From positions 22,259,354 to 22,323,353 of the forward strand of contig NC_045142.1 of NCBI RefSeq assembly GCF_008831285.2: DNA of 64,000 nt. The letters run 5' to 3'. This document shows positions 12,775 to 24,414 of the stretch, in pieces. The position numbers were made by a program, and so were the translations under genes. Each line of letters opens with the position of its first letter. Position 1 is the stretch's first letter. Under the pieces are notes generated by a model, which saw nothing but the letters and a program-made list of their open reading frames with translations, ran no database searches and had not been told where the DNA came from. This DNA comes from Nymphaea colorata. Its lineage: Eukaryota; Streptophyta; Magnoliopsida; Nymphaeales; Nymphaeaceae.

Positions 12775-15214
12775 AGAGTATAACTGCCTAAGTTTCTACT
12801 GATTTTACCTTTTTTAAATGATACTTGAAATTTTTTGCATTTATATAATCATATTTTTTTTATTTAAATTAATTTTTTAATAATTTATTGACCATTCAAA
12901 ACATTTTGTCGATATTTTATACATGAAAAATTTATGAGATTGACTTTGTTGGATATATGATTCTCATACATACTTGAATCCAAGTATTTTTGTAGTTTTT
13001 ATTTAAATCCTAGTTCCACTCCAAATACAATTAACCAATAGTAATATCCAAATTTAATTATTGTAATGGTTTCTTTCATCTTAATTCAAATTCAAATTTT
13101 TATTTTCTTTCTCCAACTTATTTTTGGATGAACTGCATTAAGACTTCTTTTTTCTAAGGTGAGATAAACATCTACGCTAAGATGTCTAAGAGGTATATGT
13201 TTCATGGAGTTGTCTGATAGGGTTTTTGATTGGAGTTGTTTACTTTTTCAAGTTTAAGTTATTTGTCAATAAATAAAAAGTAAAAGAAAGAAGATGAGCA
13301 AGGATTGAGACAAGAACCATAAAGACCTGAGCAGTAAGAGCGGGATGGATGATTCAAGGACTCGATGATGTTTATAGACTAAGTGGTGGTACTTATATAG
13401 GCATCGGACTTCAAATTATTACAACTTAAAAAAATGAATTGGATTCCTTTCCGAACAAACAAAGTACTAAGAAACAAAAACAGTTACATGTGAATGAATT
13501 CGAAGGAGGACAGCTGTTGTGATGAAGTGACAGTTGAACGTGTCAAAAAAGTCAAAAGTGCTACAATGCACAATAGTTTACCATAATACTATAGTTTACG
13601 CAACGTTGTTTTTTGACACGTATGAGATTTTTTTTGTCTTTATTTATATTATCTACACGTAACACTGTCTTATGTTAGATAAAAACTGTCAACAACTACA
13701 ATAATCTTCTAGAGGCTTCTCGTGATGATTTACCTTGAAAGGTGACCCAGAGCTTATCATGTGAGGTACGTCACATGGAAAATGTTTGTCATTTTATTTT
13801 TTTAAATAATACTTAAAAAAATTGATTTTTTTTAATTATATGTTTTTTATTTAAATTATTTTTTAATACTTTATTGACCATTCACAACATTTTGTTGGTA
13901 GTTTATTCTCATTACTAATTTCATATGTATGTCCATTGTGATGGAGAATTTCACAAATTGACTTTATTGAATATATGATTTTCATGCATATCCAAATTCG
14001 AGTATTTTTGTAGTTTTTTTATTTAGATTCCAGCTTCACTCTAAATGTAATTAAACAATATCCCGTTAGTCATATTGTAATATACAAATCCAAAGGTTTC
14101 TTCCGTCTTGGTTCAAATATAGGTTTTTATTTCTTTCTCCAACTTATTTTTGCATGTAATGCCTTTGAGATAAACAACAGTATGAGGAATATATGTTACC
14201 TGAAGATGTCAAATAGGATTTTTTATTGGAGTTGCCTATTTTTTAGGTTTAAGTGGTTTGTCAATAAAGAAAGAGGAAAATAAAAGAAGATGAACAGAAA
14301 AGAAGGCAAGAACCAGAAAGGCCTGAAGCCAACCAAGTGATTAAAGTAGGATGGATGATTTAAGGACTCTTTATACATTCAGTGATAATGCTTATATAGG
14401 CACAATATTTGAAATTAAATTACAACATGGAAAAGGAATTGAATTCCTTCTCAAATAAGCAAAGTACTAACAAACAAAAACAGTTACTTGCGAAGAAAGT
14501 CGAAGGATGATCGCTATCGCGTGCTAGATGAGGTGGTAGTCGAACGTGTTCAAAAAGTCAAAAGTATGACATTGCACAATAGTGTCTGTCGTAGTGCTAC
14601 AGTGACTGCTAGGGTAACCGTCTTCGCCTTTTATTCAAAAAAAAAAAAACCGCATGGCATGTCGTTAACTTTGCTTATTTGACGCGTATGAGATTCCTTT
14701 CACCTTTATTTACTTTATCTATACGCAACGTTGTTTTATGTCACATAAAGATCGTCAGCAACTACGACAATCTTTTAGAGACTCCTCATGATGATTTGTC
14801 TTGGGTGGTGACCCAGAGCTTATCATGTGGGGTACGTCATAAGGTAAATTTGTGGTATTTTACTTTTTTTATAAATAATAGTTGAAAAATTGTACATTGA
14901 TTTAATTATATATATATTTTTATTTAAATTAATTCTTTAATAATTTATTGACCATTCATAACATTTTGTTGGTAGTTTATTCTCATTACTAATTTCATAT
15001 GAATATCCCTTGTAACGGAGAATTTAACATATTGACTTTATTGGACATATGATTCTCATGCATATCTGAATTCGAGTATTTTGTAGTTTTTTATTCATAT
15101 CCCAGTTCCACTCTAAATGCAATTGCACAATATCCCGCTAGTCATATTGTAATATCCAAATCCAATTATTGTAATGGTTTCTTCCATCTTAGTTTAAATC
15201 CAAGTCCAATTAAG

Positions 15215-15216
<2 letters not shown>
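12775..15216. repeat. Three diverged tandem copies of a ~1.0-1.07 kb unit
   Basis: The landmark TTATTGACCATTCA occurs at about 12885, 13871 and 14945. The following sequence (TTTTGTYGRTA, then GAYTYTCATRCATA, then AGTATTTT-GTAG) repeats in the same order each time. Units 1 and 2 also share a later block containing GACCCAGAGCTTATCATGTG (near 13744 and 14810). Unit 3 is cut short by the AT microsatellite. I see no coding content. It may be a decayed satellite or the remains of duplicated LTRs. Confidence 0.8.

Positions 15217-15284
<68 letters not shown>
15217..15284. repeat. (AT)34 microsatellite
   Basis: An uninterrupted alternating AT tract of 68 bases. It is the right-hand limit of the third ~1 kb repeat unit. 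Confidence 0.98.
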
Positions 15285-15287
<3 letters not shown>

Positions 15288-17590
15288 TTCAAACCCCACA
15301 TATGGATAATTTAAAATTAAAAATTGTCACTAACAGCTTTAGCTGCAGGTTATAACACAACAACTATATGTGTTGTTTTTTACAATGATTTATGGTGATG
15401 TTAACAATAGATTTTTTTATTTTTAGTCATTTGTAACATTATGTGAATTTAAATCTCCTTTGCATCTAGCATTATTTCTTGTAACCTGTGCAGCCCTAAG
15501 GAGTGTAACGTAACTATCGGACTCGGTGCCAATGAAAGTGTGGTTGCCAATTTGATTCCTATGAACACTATTCTTTTAGATTTCAAATAATTTGATGTGC
15601 AATACTCTAGTTGACGGGCATATCGCTCTCCATCCACGTCCTAAAACAACTCTAAACTTCCTGGATGGGAAGAAAAGGAGGAGGAGGAGAGGGGCTTTAG
15701 CTTATTGAGGTTAGAGTTGTGTCCAGGACCATCATCTTCTCTTTTTTATTTGTTGTGATGAGAGAGAGATAGAGTTGAGGAGATTTCAATTTGGAGTAGA
15801 GAAATGACAAAAAAGAGAGTAATGTAAAAGAAAATGAAAGTTTCGCTCAGAATCTTGACAAAAGTGAACCTGCTTCAGTGAGCAGGCCTATTTCAATGAG
15901 CTCTTACACGCATATATAGAGAGAGTATTGGGCCTTTATAACTGGCACTGACACTGTTGCATTTTACATATGTCTAGCTAAGCAGTTAAAGGAAAATTTT
16001 CATTGTAAGGGTTGAGCTATAGTTTCAAAACTTTAGCAAGAACCAAAATATAATTTTAAAATTTTTATATAGGTTAAACTAAAATTTAAAAGCTGCTATA
16101 TAATTTTTTAAAATCTGAAGGAAGGAAGGCCATGGCCCCTGCCCTTGCCTCCACCCTTCGTGGGAACCTTATTGTAACAATATTGTAATCGATTAATAAA
16201 AATTTGCAACTTATCTCATCATAAGTGACCAGGTCCTCTCAATTATCATGAGATGGTGGGTAGGCTCTTGGTCGTTTTCTATGTTTATTCACTTCTTCTT
16301 TTGGATTCACAAGCAAGCAGCGCAAATAGGGGAAAAATACCAAACTTAGATTTTTTCCTACATTTAACAAATAATTTAAAATAAAAAACCCATTTGGAAC
16401 TGAGTTTACATATCATTTTGAGAGAAAAGTAGCCATAGGCCCACAACTTAAATAAAACCTATTAAATAAAAACTTTATGAGAAGAAGACCCTTCTTCCTT
16501 TCCCTTGCTTGGCACCTACGTCAACAAGCTGTATCAGGATCTGCATAAGGTATGATATGCTTGTCAAATAAAGTGTCATGAACATACTTTTTATAATTTT
16601 AAAAAATAACAACTGTGAACATTGAATAGTTGATGCTGTTTATATGCACCGGCTAGGTATATCACACATATTAAAGTGAATTTTTATTAACTTAAACGGC
16701 AACCAATATTAAATTCAACGATTCGATCGGATGAGGGAAGATAATATTGAAAAGAAATTGCATTTTTTTCTGTCTTTAATTGGGCTTTTATTCGACAGCT
16801 TTTATCAAAGACGCAGATTCCTGAAGAAATTTAAAGAAATAGCCGTATCATGCTAATTACGAGGAAATGGTAGGGCTGTAAATGAAAGTTCTCCTCCAAA
16901 ACTGATCCGTCTCCCCTCCCCAGGGAATGGAAACGAAAATCGAAAGTGGCGCGCAGAAGCGCACTTCTCCTCCTTAATCTTTCCGCACCGTCCCGTTCGA
17001 GTTTTGCACGTAATACTCTCTCTCTCTCTCCCCCCCTCTCTCTGTAACACGCATAATCTGGGGAGGGGTTGTTGGTTGATCAGTTTTTGGGCTTTTAATG
17101 GCAGAAGTGCTTCCCGCCATTTTGTTTACTAGGGTTTTTGCTTCGCATGGTTGAATGGATGGATGTGCGTTGGACAACTTAGGTTGTACTTTTTCTTTTG
17201 GTAGTTCGAGGTTCTGTAACGAATTAATCACTGCGTGCTTTTAGAATTGTTGTCTGTTCTTGTCAAATTACGGCTTTTGTTCTCACTTAGGGTCCCTTTT
17301 CCTTGGTGAATCTATTGGAATTTGCGCTGCTTAGCCTTTTGAAGGTTGTTGGTAGAAACGAAATGGATTTTTATCCATATGGTTTTTTGAATTTGAAGGA
17401 GATTGCGATAATGAAATAGTTCTAAGACTCTGGTTTTTCTTCCTAGTTTTAGTGGTGGCTTTCTTTGCTTTACCTTTTTTTTTTAATATGTTGATATTGA
17501 TTTTTAGGGTCTGTATGTCTCAAAATGCTTGTGCTGTCATCTTAGTTAATCTTTTTTACTTTAGCAAACTTTGCCGGGTTTTTACTGGGA
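15285..17590. other. Intergenic DNA leading into the J-protein promoter
   Basis: No supported gene. An inverted copy of the R1 repeat lies at ~16015-16165. From ~16860 the sequence becomes richer in GC and CT; the CTCTCT tract at 17018-17042 and the downstream T-rich DNA are consistent with the transcription start area and a 5' leader intron of the J-protein gene (inference). Confidence 0.45.
16015..16165 (-). repeat. Dispersed AT-rich repeat, family R1, copy b
   Basis: Read on the minus strand it begins GGGTGGAGGC, then GGCCATGGCC, then AAATTTTAGTTTAACC and TATAAAAATTTTAAAA. These are the same landmarks as copy a at 4.1 kb. Confidence 0.5.

Positions 17591-17669
<79 letters not shown>
17591..17669. 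repeat. (TTA)26 microsatellite
   Basis: About 26 perfect trinucleotide units lie ~375 bp upstream of the J-protein start codon, probably within the gene's 5' leader intron. The leucine-rich frame across it is not a gene. Confidence 0.97.
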
Positions 17670-18043
17670 GTTTGCTTTGATTGCATGCCTTCGTCTTTAG
17701 CGTTATGATGTTTCCTCACAAACATCTCAAGCTTTCAAATGATCTCGGGGTTCAGTTCACTCGTGGGAATTTGGATCCGTCGTTCAGTGACGCTGTCATC
17801 GTTCTCCTTCTGACTCCTGGCCCCTAATCCTTATCATAGTTCGGGTTCTATCTTGTTTCTTCCACAAGAATTTGTCTGTATGCGTTCAATTTCAAAGCTG
17901 AAGTTTGATCACAGGAATGATGGTTTTGCTTTTTAGATGCATGGGATGATGGTCAAATCAATTGGGGCCGACATAGTATGTTCTCTATGCTTGTGTTTGC
18001 TAAGTGAAGACATTTGAACATATTGTAGTTTGAGCAGAATCTT

Positions 18044-21000
18044 ATGATGGAGTGCAACAGGGACGAGGCTTTGAGGGCTATAGGGATTGCAGAAAAGAAG
18101 ATGGAGGTTAAAGATTATTTGGGGGCACAAAAAATTACCTTAAAGGCAAAGCAACTCTGTCCTGATTTGGAGAATATTGCACAGATATTAGCTGTCTGCA
18201 ATGTTCACTGTCTTGGTGAAAACAAAGTTCAGGGCTCTGAATTGGACTGGTATAGGATCTTGCAAGTCGAGCCAACAGCCGATGAGGCCACTATTAAGAA
18301 ACAGTATCGGAAGCTTGCTCTTCTTCTTCATCCTGATAAGAATAAACTTTCTGGTGCAGAGTATGCCTTTAAGCTGATTGGGGAAGCAGTGGGAATTCTT
18401 TCTGATCAGGCAAAAAGAGGGTTATATGACATGAAGAGAAGACATGCAATGATCGGAACCATGCTTTCGGACATTCAGAATCCTCCTTCCCCTGATTTTA
18501 GTTCTTCTGCAAGGAAATCTCCTGGATTTGCTTCTGGCTCTACTGATCACATGGTTATCAGTCCACCACAAGCAGGTCTGAGTTGCCAGCAGCAGCAGAA
18601 CGAGCGGAGAACTGCCAATGAGTGGCAGCCACAGGCACAATCAACAGGTGCAACCTTTTGGTCAATGTGTCCATTTTGCTCAATAAAATACCAGTATTCC
18701 AATATTGTTATGAACAAACGGATTAGATGCGGGAATTGTATGAATGTCTACATTGCCGTTGGTATAAATGTGCGAGAAACTAGGCTTGGAACTGAAACAA
18801 TAGCAGCACAATCATTGTATCCCCAGTCACAAGATAACATCCGTAATGGGTATGGCCCTAGTGCTAATAATGCTCCCCCACAGGCTTTTGCAGCTGACGT
18901 TAGTTGCACGGATTCTCAGGTGAATGCTACTTGTGTGTCAAGGCCATCAGAAAACAGTGGTGATCAGGTGAATGCTACTTGTGCGTTAAGGACATCAGAA
19001 AACAGTGGTGAAGTTGAGGGTTCTAAATGCGGAGATACATCTGAAGCTGAAAAGGTTGATGAGTTAAAAAAGAAAGCTACCATGGAGCAGCAACATTTGA
19101 GTAACAACTCAAGGAAGAGAAGGAGAATACTTGAATCTGAATCCAGTGACAGCAAGAGTGCTGACAGCAAGGAATCTATTGAAAGTGACATGGAGGAACA
19201 GTTTCCTGATGAACAAAATGCTTGGGCAAGCTCTGACCACCCACGAAGATTTTTAAGAATTAGGCGACATGTTAATTACAATGAAGATAGAACTGATGAG
19301 GGTGATGACTCTGTGAGTGTCCCTTGTTCCAGCAGGTCAAACATAAATAAAACTTCAGGAAGTGATCTGATGAATGAAATGGATTCAACTCAACATACAG
19401 GGAATACATATGGGGCACCTGAACTTAGCCCTCCCCTGAATCCGCAGAGCAGCAAGCAGAAATTGGACCACTCTAGGCAAGAGAACAAGTTGGAAACAGG
19501 AAGGGTAGGAATAGATGATGCAGGACAAGATAGTATTAATAGAGTTCAACACACCCAGCACGAGAGTCCTGATGACAGTGATGAAGATTGTAATACCCCA
19601 TTGCAACCAGAATATTTAGAGCTACCAGACTCAGAATTCCATGACTTTGATTCTGATAAGACAGGAGCTTGTTTTTCAGTTGATCAGGTGTGGGCTGTGT
19701 ATGACAACTTGCATGGGCTGCCTCGATATTATGCAGTGATCAGAAAAGTTCTTTCTACAGATTTCAAACTGCTCATCACATGGCTAGAGGCATTTCCTGG
19801 TTGTACAGAAGAAGAAAGTTGGCTGGATGCTGAGCTACCTGTGGCTTGTGGAGGATATACTCTTGGTGAAACTGAAGCTACCGAAGATCGTCTAATGTTT
19901 TCTCATCTGGTCAAATTTGAAAGAGGCCATGGGAAAATAAAGTACAAAATTTATCCTAAAAAAGGTGAGATCTGGGCCCTCTACAAGGACTGGGATATCA
20001 ATTGGTTCTCTAGTCCAGAAGGCCATTTTCATTTTGATTATGACATAGTAGAACTGCTGATGGATTATTCAAAGGATACAGGTGGAGATGCTGTGCCGCT
20101 GGTCAAAGTGAAAGGATTTCAGAGCTTGTACATCAGAATGACAAAAGAGGGACGTCAAGCTACATTTCATGTCCGAGGAAGACAATCCTATCGCTTTTCT
20201 CATCAGGTCCCAGCATACAGTATGAAGGGAAATGAGAAAGAGGGCGTCCCAGCAGGCTCATTTGAGCTCGATATTGCTGCATTTCTATGTAATTTTAAAG
20301 ATTCTGTTTCCATGGGAACTTCAAGAGAAGTTGAGGTTCAATTAACAGATTCACAGCGTCAAGGAGCTAGCTCTTCAAAACCCATAATTAGCAGTGTGTA
20401 CAAGGAACCTGTTTCTGGTCTGCAGAAGTCGAAAGCATCTGGATTTCAGGAAATACTGAAGGATGAACTTGATGAGAATATGAAGGAAGATGAGGATGTT
20501 AAATGCAATGAATCAGGTTTGCAGCGAATGAGCAACATCATGGATAAGAAGCCTGAACAAGTATATGGCAATAAGCTGTGCGAAGATGAGACAATGAGAA
20601 TGAGTGAAAATTATGTATTTGGAAGCCCTGAATGCTCTTCAAGAGTTTCTATACGAGATTCTGTGAGTGTGAGCGCTAGTAAACATTTGTCAGTATCTGG
20701 GGTGAACGATAATGGTATTAGTGTATGCAGGCAGAATGATATAATTATGTCTGGTCCCAGTGATCATCTCAAGAAGCTTCCGGCTCCAGAATTCTATGAC
20801 TTTATGAATGATAGAACTATTAATAAGTTCCGAAAAAACCAAATTTGGGCAGTATTTGACAATATTGATGACATGCCTAGGTTTTATGCTTGGATAAAAA
20901 GAATAGATCATTCGGCGAACAAAGTCCATATTATATGGCTGGTAATTTGTCATGAGGATATGTTGTCTGAGGAGGTTATGTGGCTTGCTAGGAAACTACC

Positions 21001-21460
21001 TGTTTCTTGTGGTGTGTTTAAAGCTGAAGATTGTGATTGTGTCAGCCCAGAATTGTTTTCTCACCATGTAAGAAATGAACCAAGCCGGACAGAGGGTAAA
21101 TTTGGGATCTACCCACGACAAGGTGAGGTATGGGTGATATACAACAGATGGAGTTCTGCGTGGACAAAATCTGATCACATGAGCCACAAGTGCTCAATCG
21201 TGGAAGTTATCTCCACTTACAGTGCTGAAGAGGGGGTGAGGGTTCGACATTTGACAAGGATCAAGGGACACCACTATATTTTCAAGAAGTCCAAGAAACC
21301 AGAAAGTAATATACCAAGAGCATGCCTGTTGCAGTTCTCTCATCAGGTTCCTGCTTTTAAGTTACAAGACGAAGCTGGTGGAAGGTTGAAAGGCTGTTGG
21401 GAATTGGATCCTGCATCTCTCCCAAAAGGTCTTTTCACTTGTTTTTTGAATGCAACTTGA
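18044..21460 (+). CDS. J-domain protein with zinc ribbon and two DUF3444 domains (plant DnaJ family)
   Basis: A single open frame of 1,138 codons encodes a plant-type J-protein. The J-domain covers residues ~67-130 with the HPDK motif at 96-99, which stimulates the ATPase of Hsp70 partners. A zinc ribbon follows at ~204-238 (TFWSMC, Cys209/Cys212, Cys229/Cys232). Residues ~240-525 are acidic and low in complexity, with a KRRR-type basic motif at ~358-361 that could be a nuclear signal. Two DUF3444 domains lie at ~530-748 and ~915-1130, each with a QVWAV/QIWAV-like start and an FSHQVPA motif near the end. The likely acceptor of a 5' leader intron is GAGCAG at 18030-18035, just before the ATG. 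The client is unknown; DUF3444 J-proteins are mostly uncharacterised. No breaks are seen. Confidence 0.93.
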   Translation: MMECNRDEALRAIGIAEKKMEVKDYLGAQKITLKAKQLCPDLENIAQILAVCNVHCLGENKVQGSELDWYRILQVEPTADEATIKKQYRKLALLLHPDKNKLSGAEYAFKLIGEAVGILSDQAKRGLYDMKRRHAMIGTMLSDIQNPPSPDFSSSARKSPGFASGSTDHMVISPPQAGLSCQQQQNERRTANEWQPQAQSTGATFWSMCPFCSIKYQYSNIVMNKRIRCGNCMNVYIAVGINVRETRLGTETIAAQSLYPQSQDNIRNGYGPSANNAPPQAFAADVSCTDSQVNATCVSRPSENSGDQVNATCALRTSENSGEVEGSKCGDTSEAEKVDELKKKATMEQQHLSNNSRKRRRILESESSDSKSADSKESIESDMEEQFPDEQNAWASSDHPRRFLRIRRHVNYNEDRTDEGDDSVSVPCSSRSNINKTSGSDLMNEMDSTQHTGNTYGAPELSPPLNPQSSKQKLDHSRQENKLETGRVGIDDAGQDSINRVQHTQHESPDDSDEDCNTPLQPEYLELPDSEFHDFDSDKTGACFSVDQVWAVYDNLHGLPRYYAVIRKVLSTDFKLLITWLEAFPGCTEEESWLDAELPVACGGYTLGETEATEDRLMFSHLVKFERGHGKIKYKIYPKKGEIWALYKDWDINWFSSPEGHFHFDYDIVELLMDYSKDTGGDAVPLVKVKGFQSLYIRMTKEGRQATFHVRGRQSYRFSHQVPAYSMKGNEKEGVPAGSFELDIAAFLCNFKDSVSMGTSREVEVQLTDSQRQGASSSKPIISSVYKEPVSGLQKSKASGFQEILKDELDENMKEDEDVKCNESGLQRMSNIMDKKPEQVYGNKLCEDETMRMSENYVFGSPECSSRVSIRDSVSVSASKHLSVSGVNDNGISVCRQNDIIMSGPSDHLKKLPAPEFYDFMNDRTINKFRKNQIWAVFDNIDDMPRFYAWIKRIDHSANKVHIIWLVICHEDMLSEEVMWLARKLPVSCGVFKAEDCDCVSPELFSHHVRNEPSRTEGKFGIYPRQGEVWVIYNRWSSAWTKSDHMSHKCSIVEVISTYSAEEGVRVRHLTRIKGHHYIFKKSKKPESNIPRACLLQFSHQVPAFKLQDEAGGRLKGCWELDPASLPKGLFTCFLNAT
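18914..19009 (+). repeat. In-frame 48 bp tandem duplication in the J-protein gene
   Basis: 18914-18961 and 18962-19009 encode two 16-residue copies (residues 291-306 and 307-322) sharing QVNATC and SENSG. The duplication lies in the low-complexity linker, so it is probably tolerated. Confidence 0.9.
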
Positions 21461-23851
21461 GAAAAACCCACCGTGAATAACCTGTCAATGTTTTTTTTTT
21501 TTTGGGGAAGCCTTCTTGTCTAATGTGGTACATTGGATTATCTAAAAGCAGGTCAAGTAGATAGCCAAGATGATCAGCTGCTTGTCACCTGTTTCATCCT
21601 TTGGACCATGTAGGATCCTATTATACTTCTAGCAGTAGGCTTTTTTTGGTTGACCCTCTACTTGCTTTCCAAAACTGTCTCATCCATGTTTTGTTTGGGG
21701 TGTTTCCTGAGTGGAGGAGGTTTATAACACTTAATTGTTAGACTTGGTTGATCTAGTCAAATGATGGAGAAAATCATTCATTTTTCCAATTGGTAATGGC
21801 GTTCCTTTTTTATTAATCCATTTCAATTTTCAGGATGATCTTTTCTGTTCTCCTGTTTTATCCTGTTGATTGTTCATAGCACAATTGTGACATTTCATAC
21901 AGATGTGGACTTGCGAGTGCGTTGATTTGTGGAGGAAAAGTTAGTTTTGATCTTGTACCACCACCTTGCTGAAAGTCCTTCACTTTTCTTTTACTTATTT
22001 GCCATCTATGTAATGGATAGAGCACTTTGTTGCTTCCTTTCCGTACAAAAAAAATTGTAAGAATCTTTAGAATCCCTGTGTATGGGAAGCTCCTTGATAA
22101 TTGAATTTGACTTCCATTTCCATGTACAAGATGGAACATTCAAGCTGAAAGCACAAGGTCAATGTCTGATTTCTCTTTTTTTCCAAGACCAACCAAGCTT
22201 GAGATATATTTTGTGCCTGATGTCTCTTTTGTCTTTATGGTATCATATGAAAGGGAGAGAGATTCTATAAGTGGAAGTTTTTTATTTCTTGTATGGTTGC
22301 CAAGCTACTCATGAGAGATTAGGGTTGAGGGATTACCCTATATGCCAATGTCACTGGAATGATTGTTGATCTGAATCAAGGGCAGAGGTGTTACCAATTT
22401 ATAATGCCAGAGTTGGGCTGAGGTAGGAGTTGCTTGAGAGAGACAAGGTGATACCCTGATACAAGATACTTGATACGGATTTTTTTTCATAGATTATGAA
22501 GCGATTATTCGATCTTTAGCCATGAGTCGATGAGAATGAGCCCCCCTAATGTCATCAATGACTCAGGGTGGTGGGTTTGTACAGCAGCTGCTCTTGTGAT
22601 AGTATTTAGCAGGAAACAAGTATGAAAAAGAAAAGAAAAAATGTATGAAAACAAGGTCTGAAAAATAATGTATTAACACATATTTATTGATGCCTCTACT
22701 TCTTGTTATGTTGTGAATTATTCACACAGGAGGAAGGGGGAAGCGCTAGTAAGTTTCCTCCTATTTGGCTTTCAAAATATGGATATTCTATGGAAATTTT
22801 TGGTGCCAAAATCTGCATTCTTGGTCCAAAGCAAGTTAGGAGAAAATTCTAAAAAATTGACCTGCATGTTGCCTGGTTATCATGATGGCATAATTGAAAA
22901 CTTGGGATTAGATTAGGAGGTCTTTAGCAGCCTCACATGCTTGTTTCCTTTTCTTTTTTTTTTTTCTCTCCCTGTTGCTTTTCTGATAAGATCTTTCCTT
23001 AAGATGCATTCGGAAAAGACCTTCATTGGATCAGCCGATGCATCTGGACGTTCCTGCTCCCTCTCTTTCCCTTTGTTTGCTTATGTGGAATTTCCAAAGT
23101 TAATGGGGAGAACACATTTCTAGGTTCCTGCTTTGCTTCACTTAACAGAAAACAGACTTTCGAACTTCCATTTGTGATTGTTCTACTCCTATTGTTGCTT
23201 GCTTTCCCTGTTTCTAGTGTGTGTGTTTTTTTTTTTTTTTAAATCATGTATCGTCATGCTGGTCGGTGCATGGTACTGAATGGTATGATTTCATCCTGGA
23301 ATCAACTCTCCAGGACTTCTTGGCCTTGAGATCTGGTATCGGAAGTTAGTTGAGGCAGTCGATTCGCATAACCTTACTAGGCATCTTTTTTCTATAAATC
23401 AGTGTGGTGCAACTTCTGTCATCCATGTTGGTTGTGAAATAACTTCAGATATCAAATCCTAAACAATAAAGTAGAAACAGCATCATATGAAAATCCGTCG
23501 ACTGATTGAGCGTAAATGATCAGGCCCAAACACTGAGCAATGTGTTTTAGTGATATAATAGTGTCAGACTCGGCTTGGAGCTAGCATTTACCAGATCAGG
23601 TCTAATCGATTTCAGACTCGAACTCAGATGTTGGATCTGAGTTCTTAAATTTGAATCTGATAGACATGACCTTGTATTTAGCGTGTATGGATTACTTTTT
23701 TTTGGGGCCTTGAGCTTTGACTTGGATTCGGTTAAGAATTACATGCTCAACATGAATCCGCAGAATCGAGTTACTATGAGGATCTTAATTTCTTTAAGGG
23801 AACAAAGTTTTTTTGTGATGACAATTCAATAATAATACTCTTCCACAAAGC
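21461..23851. other. J-protein 3' region and intergenic DNA
   Basis: The first several hundred bases are probably 3' UTR. No further gene is supported: short frames at 22082-22270 and 22713-23123 have no recognisable family. A GAATC/GATTC-rich stretch at ~23560-23780 resembles decayed repeat DNA. Confidence 0.45.
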
Positions 23852-23923
23852 GGGCATTTGGTCTAGTGGTATGATTCTCGCTTTGGGTGCGAGAGGTCCC
23901 GAGTTCGATTCTCGGAATGCCCC
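23852..23923 (+). tRNA. tRNA-Pro(UGG): tRNA-Pro (anticodon UGG)
   Basis: The 72-base sequence folds as a tRNA. The acceptor arm GGGCATT pairs with AATGCCC and is followed by discriminator C. The anticodon stem CTCGC/GCGAG encloses loop TTTGGGT, giving anticodon TGG at 23884-23886. The T arm contains GAGTTCGATTC, which also serves as the B box. No intron is present. A T5 terminator follows at 23931-23935. Confidence 0.95.
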
Positions 23924-23930
23924 CATGCCC

Positions 23931-23935
23931 TTTTT
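23931..23935 (+). terminator. RNA polymerase III terminator of tRNA-Pro(UGG)
   Basis: A run of five T begins eight bases after the tRNA 3' end, the expected Pol III stop signal. Confidence 0.8.
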
Positions 23936-24414
23936 GTTTCGTTTATTTATTGCATTTTTTCTTAATTCTAAACTATACTAAACACTGGAACTTCTGAATT
24001 TAACGGCATCCATTGCCCCTTCCATTTTTGTTTCTCTCCTCCTTTTCTTAGTCACTTTTTAAATTTTTAGAGTTACTGTCCTTGAGCTTTTTTCCCGATA
24101 GTTTGATGATTTTATAAAAAAAAAATATCCTAATTTTACTGCATGCGCAGCCTCTTATAGAGTCAAATGCCCCAAAGAGATGGAAGGTGAAAATGATTTT
24201 AAAACTGGGGCTGCAGTTAGCTAAACTGTAGAAAACATTTACGACAGAAAAATCAAAATAACGTGGTGTGAACAATACCAACAACGAGGATTCATGTGCC
24301 CCAGAAGTAAAAAATATAAAAAAGGAAACTTTTTGTTTTCATGTTCTTGTTTAAAATTTTAAAATAATTATATTTTTTATTTTCTCAAACAAGATCCCAC
24401 CTTTCATGAAATCC

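Noticed and set aside
17452-17700. Poly-leucine reading frame
   Set aside because: It is the translation of the TTA microsatellite.
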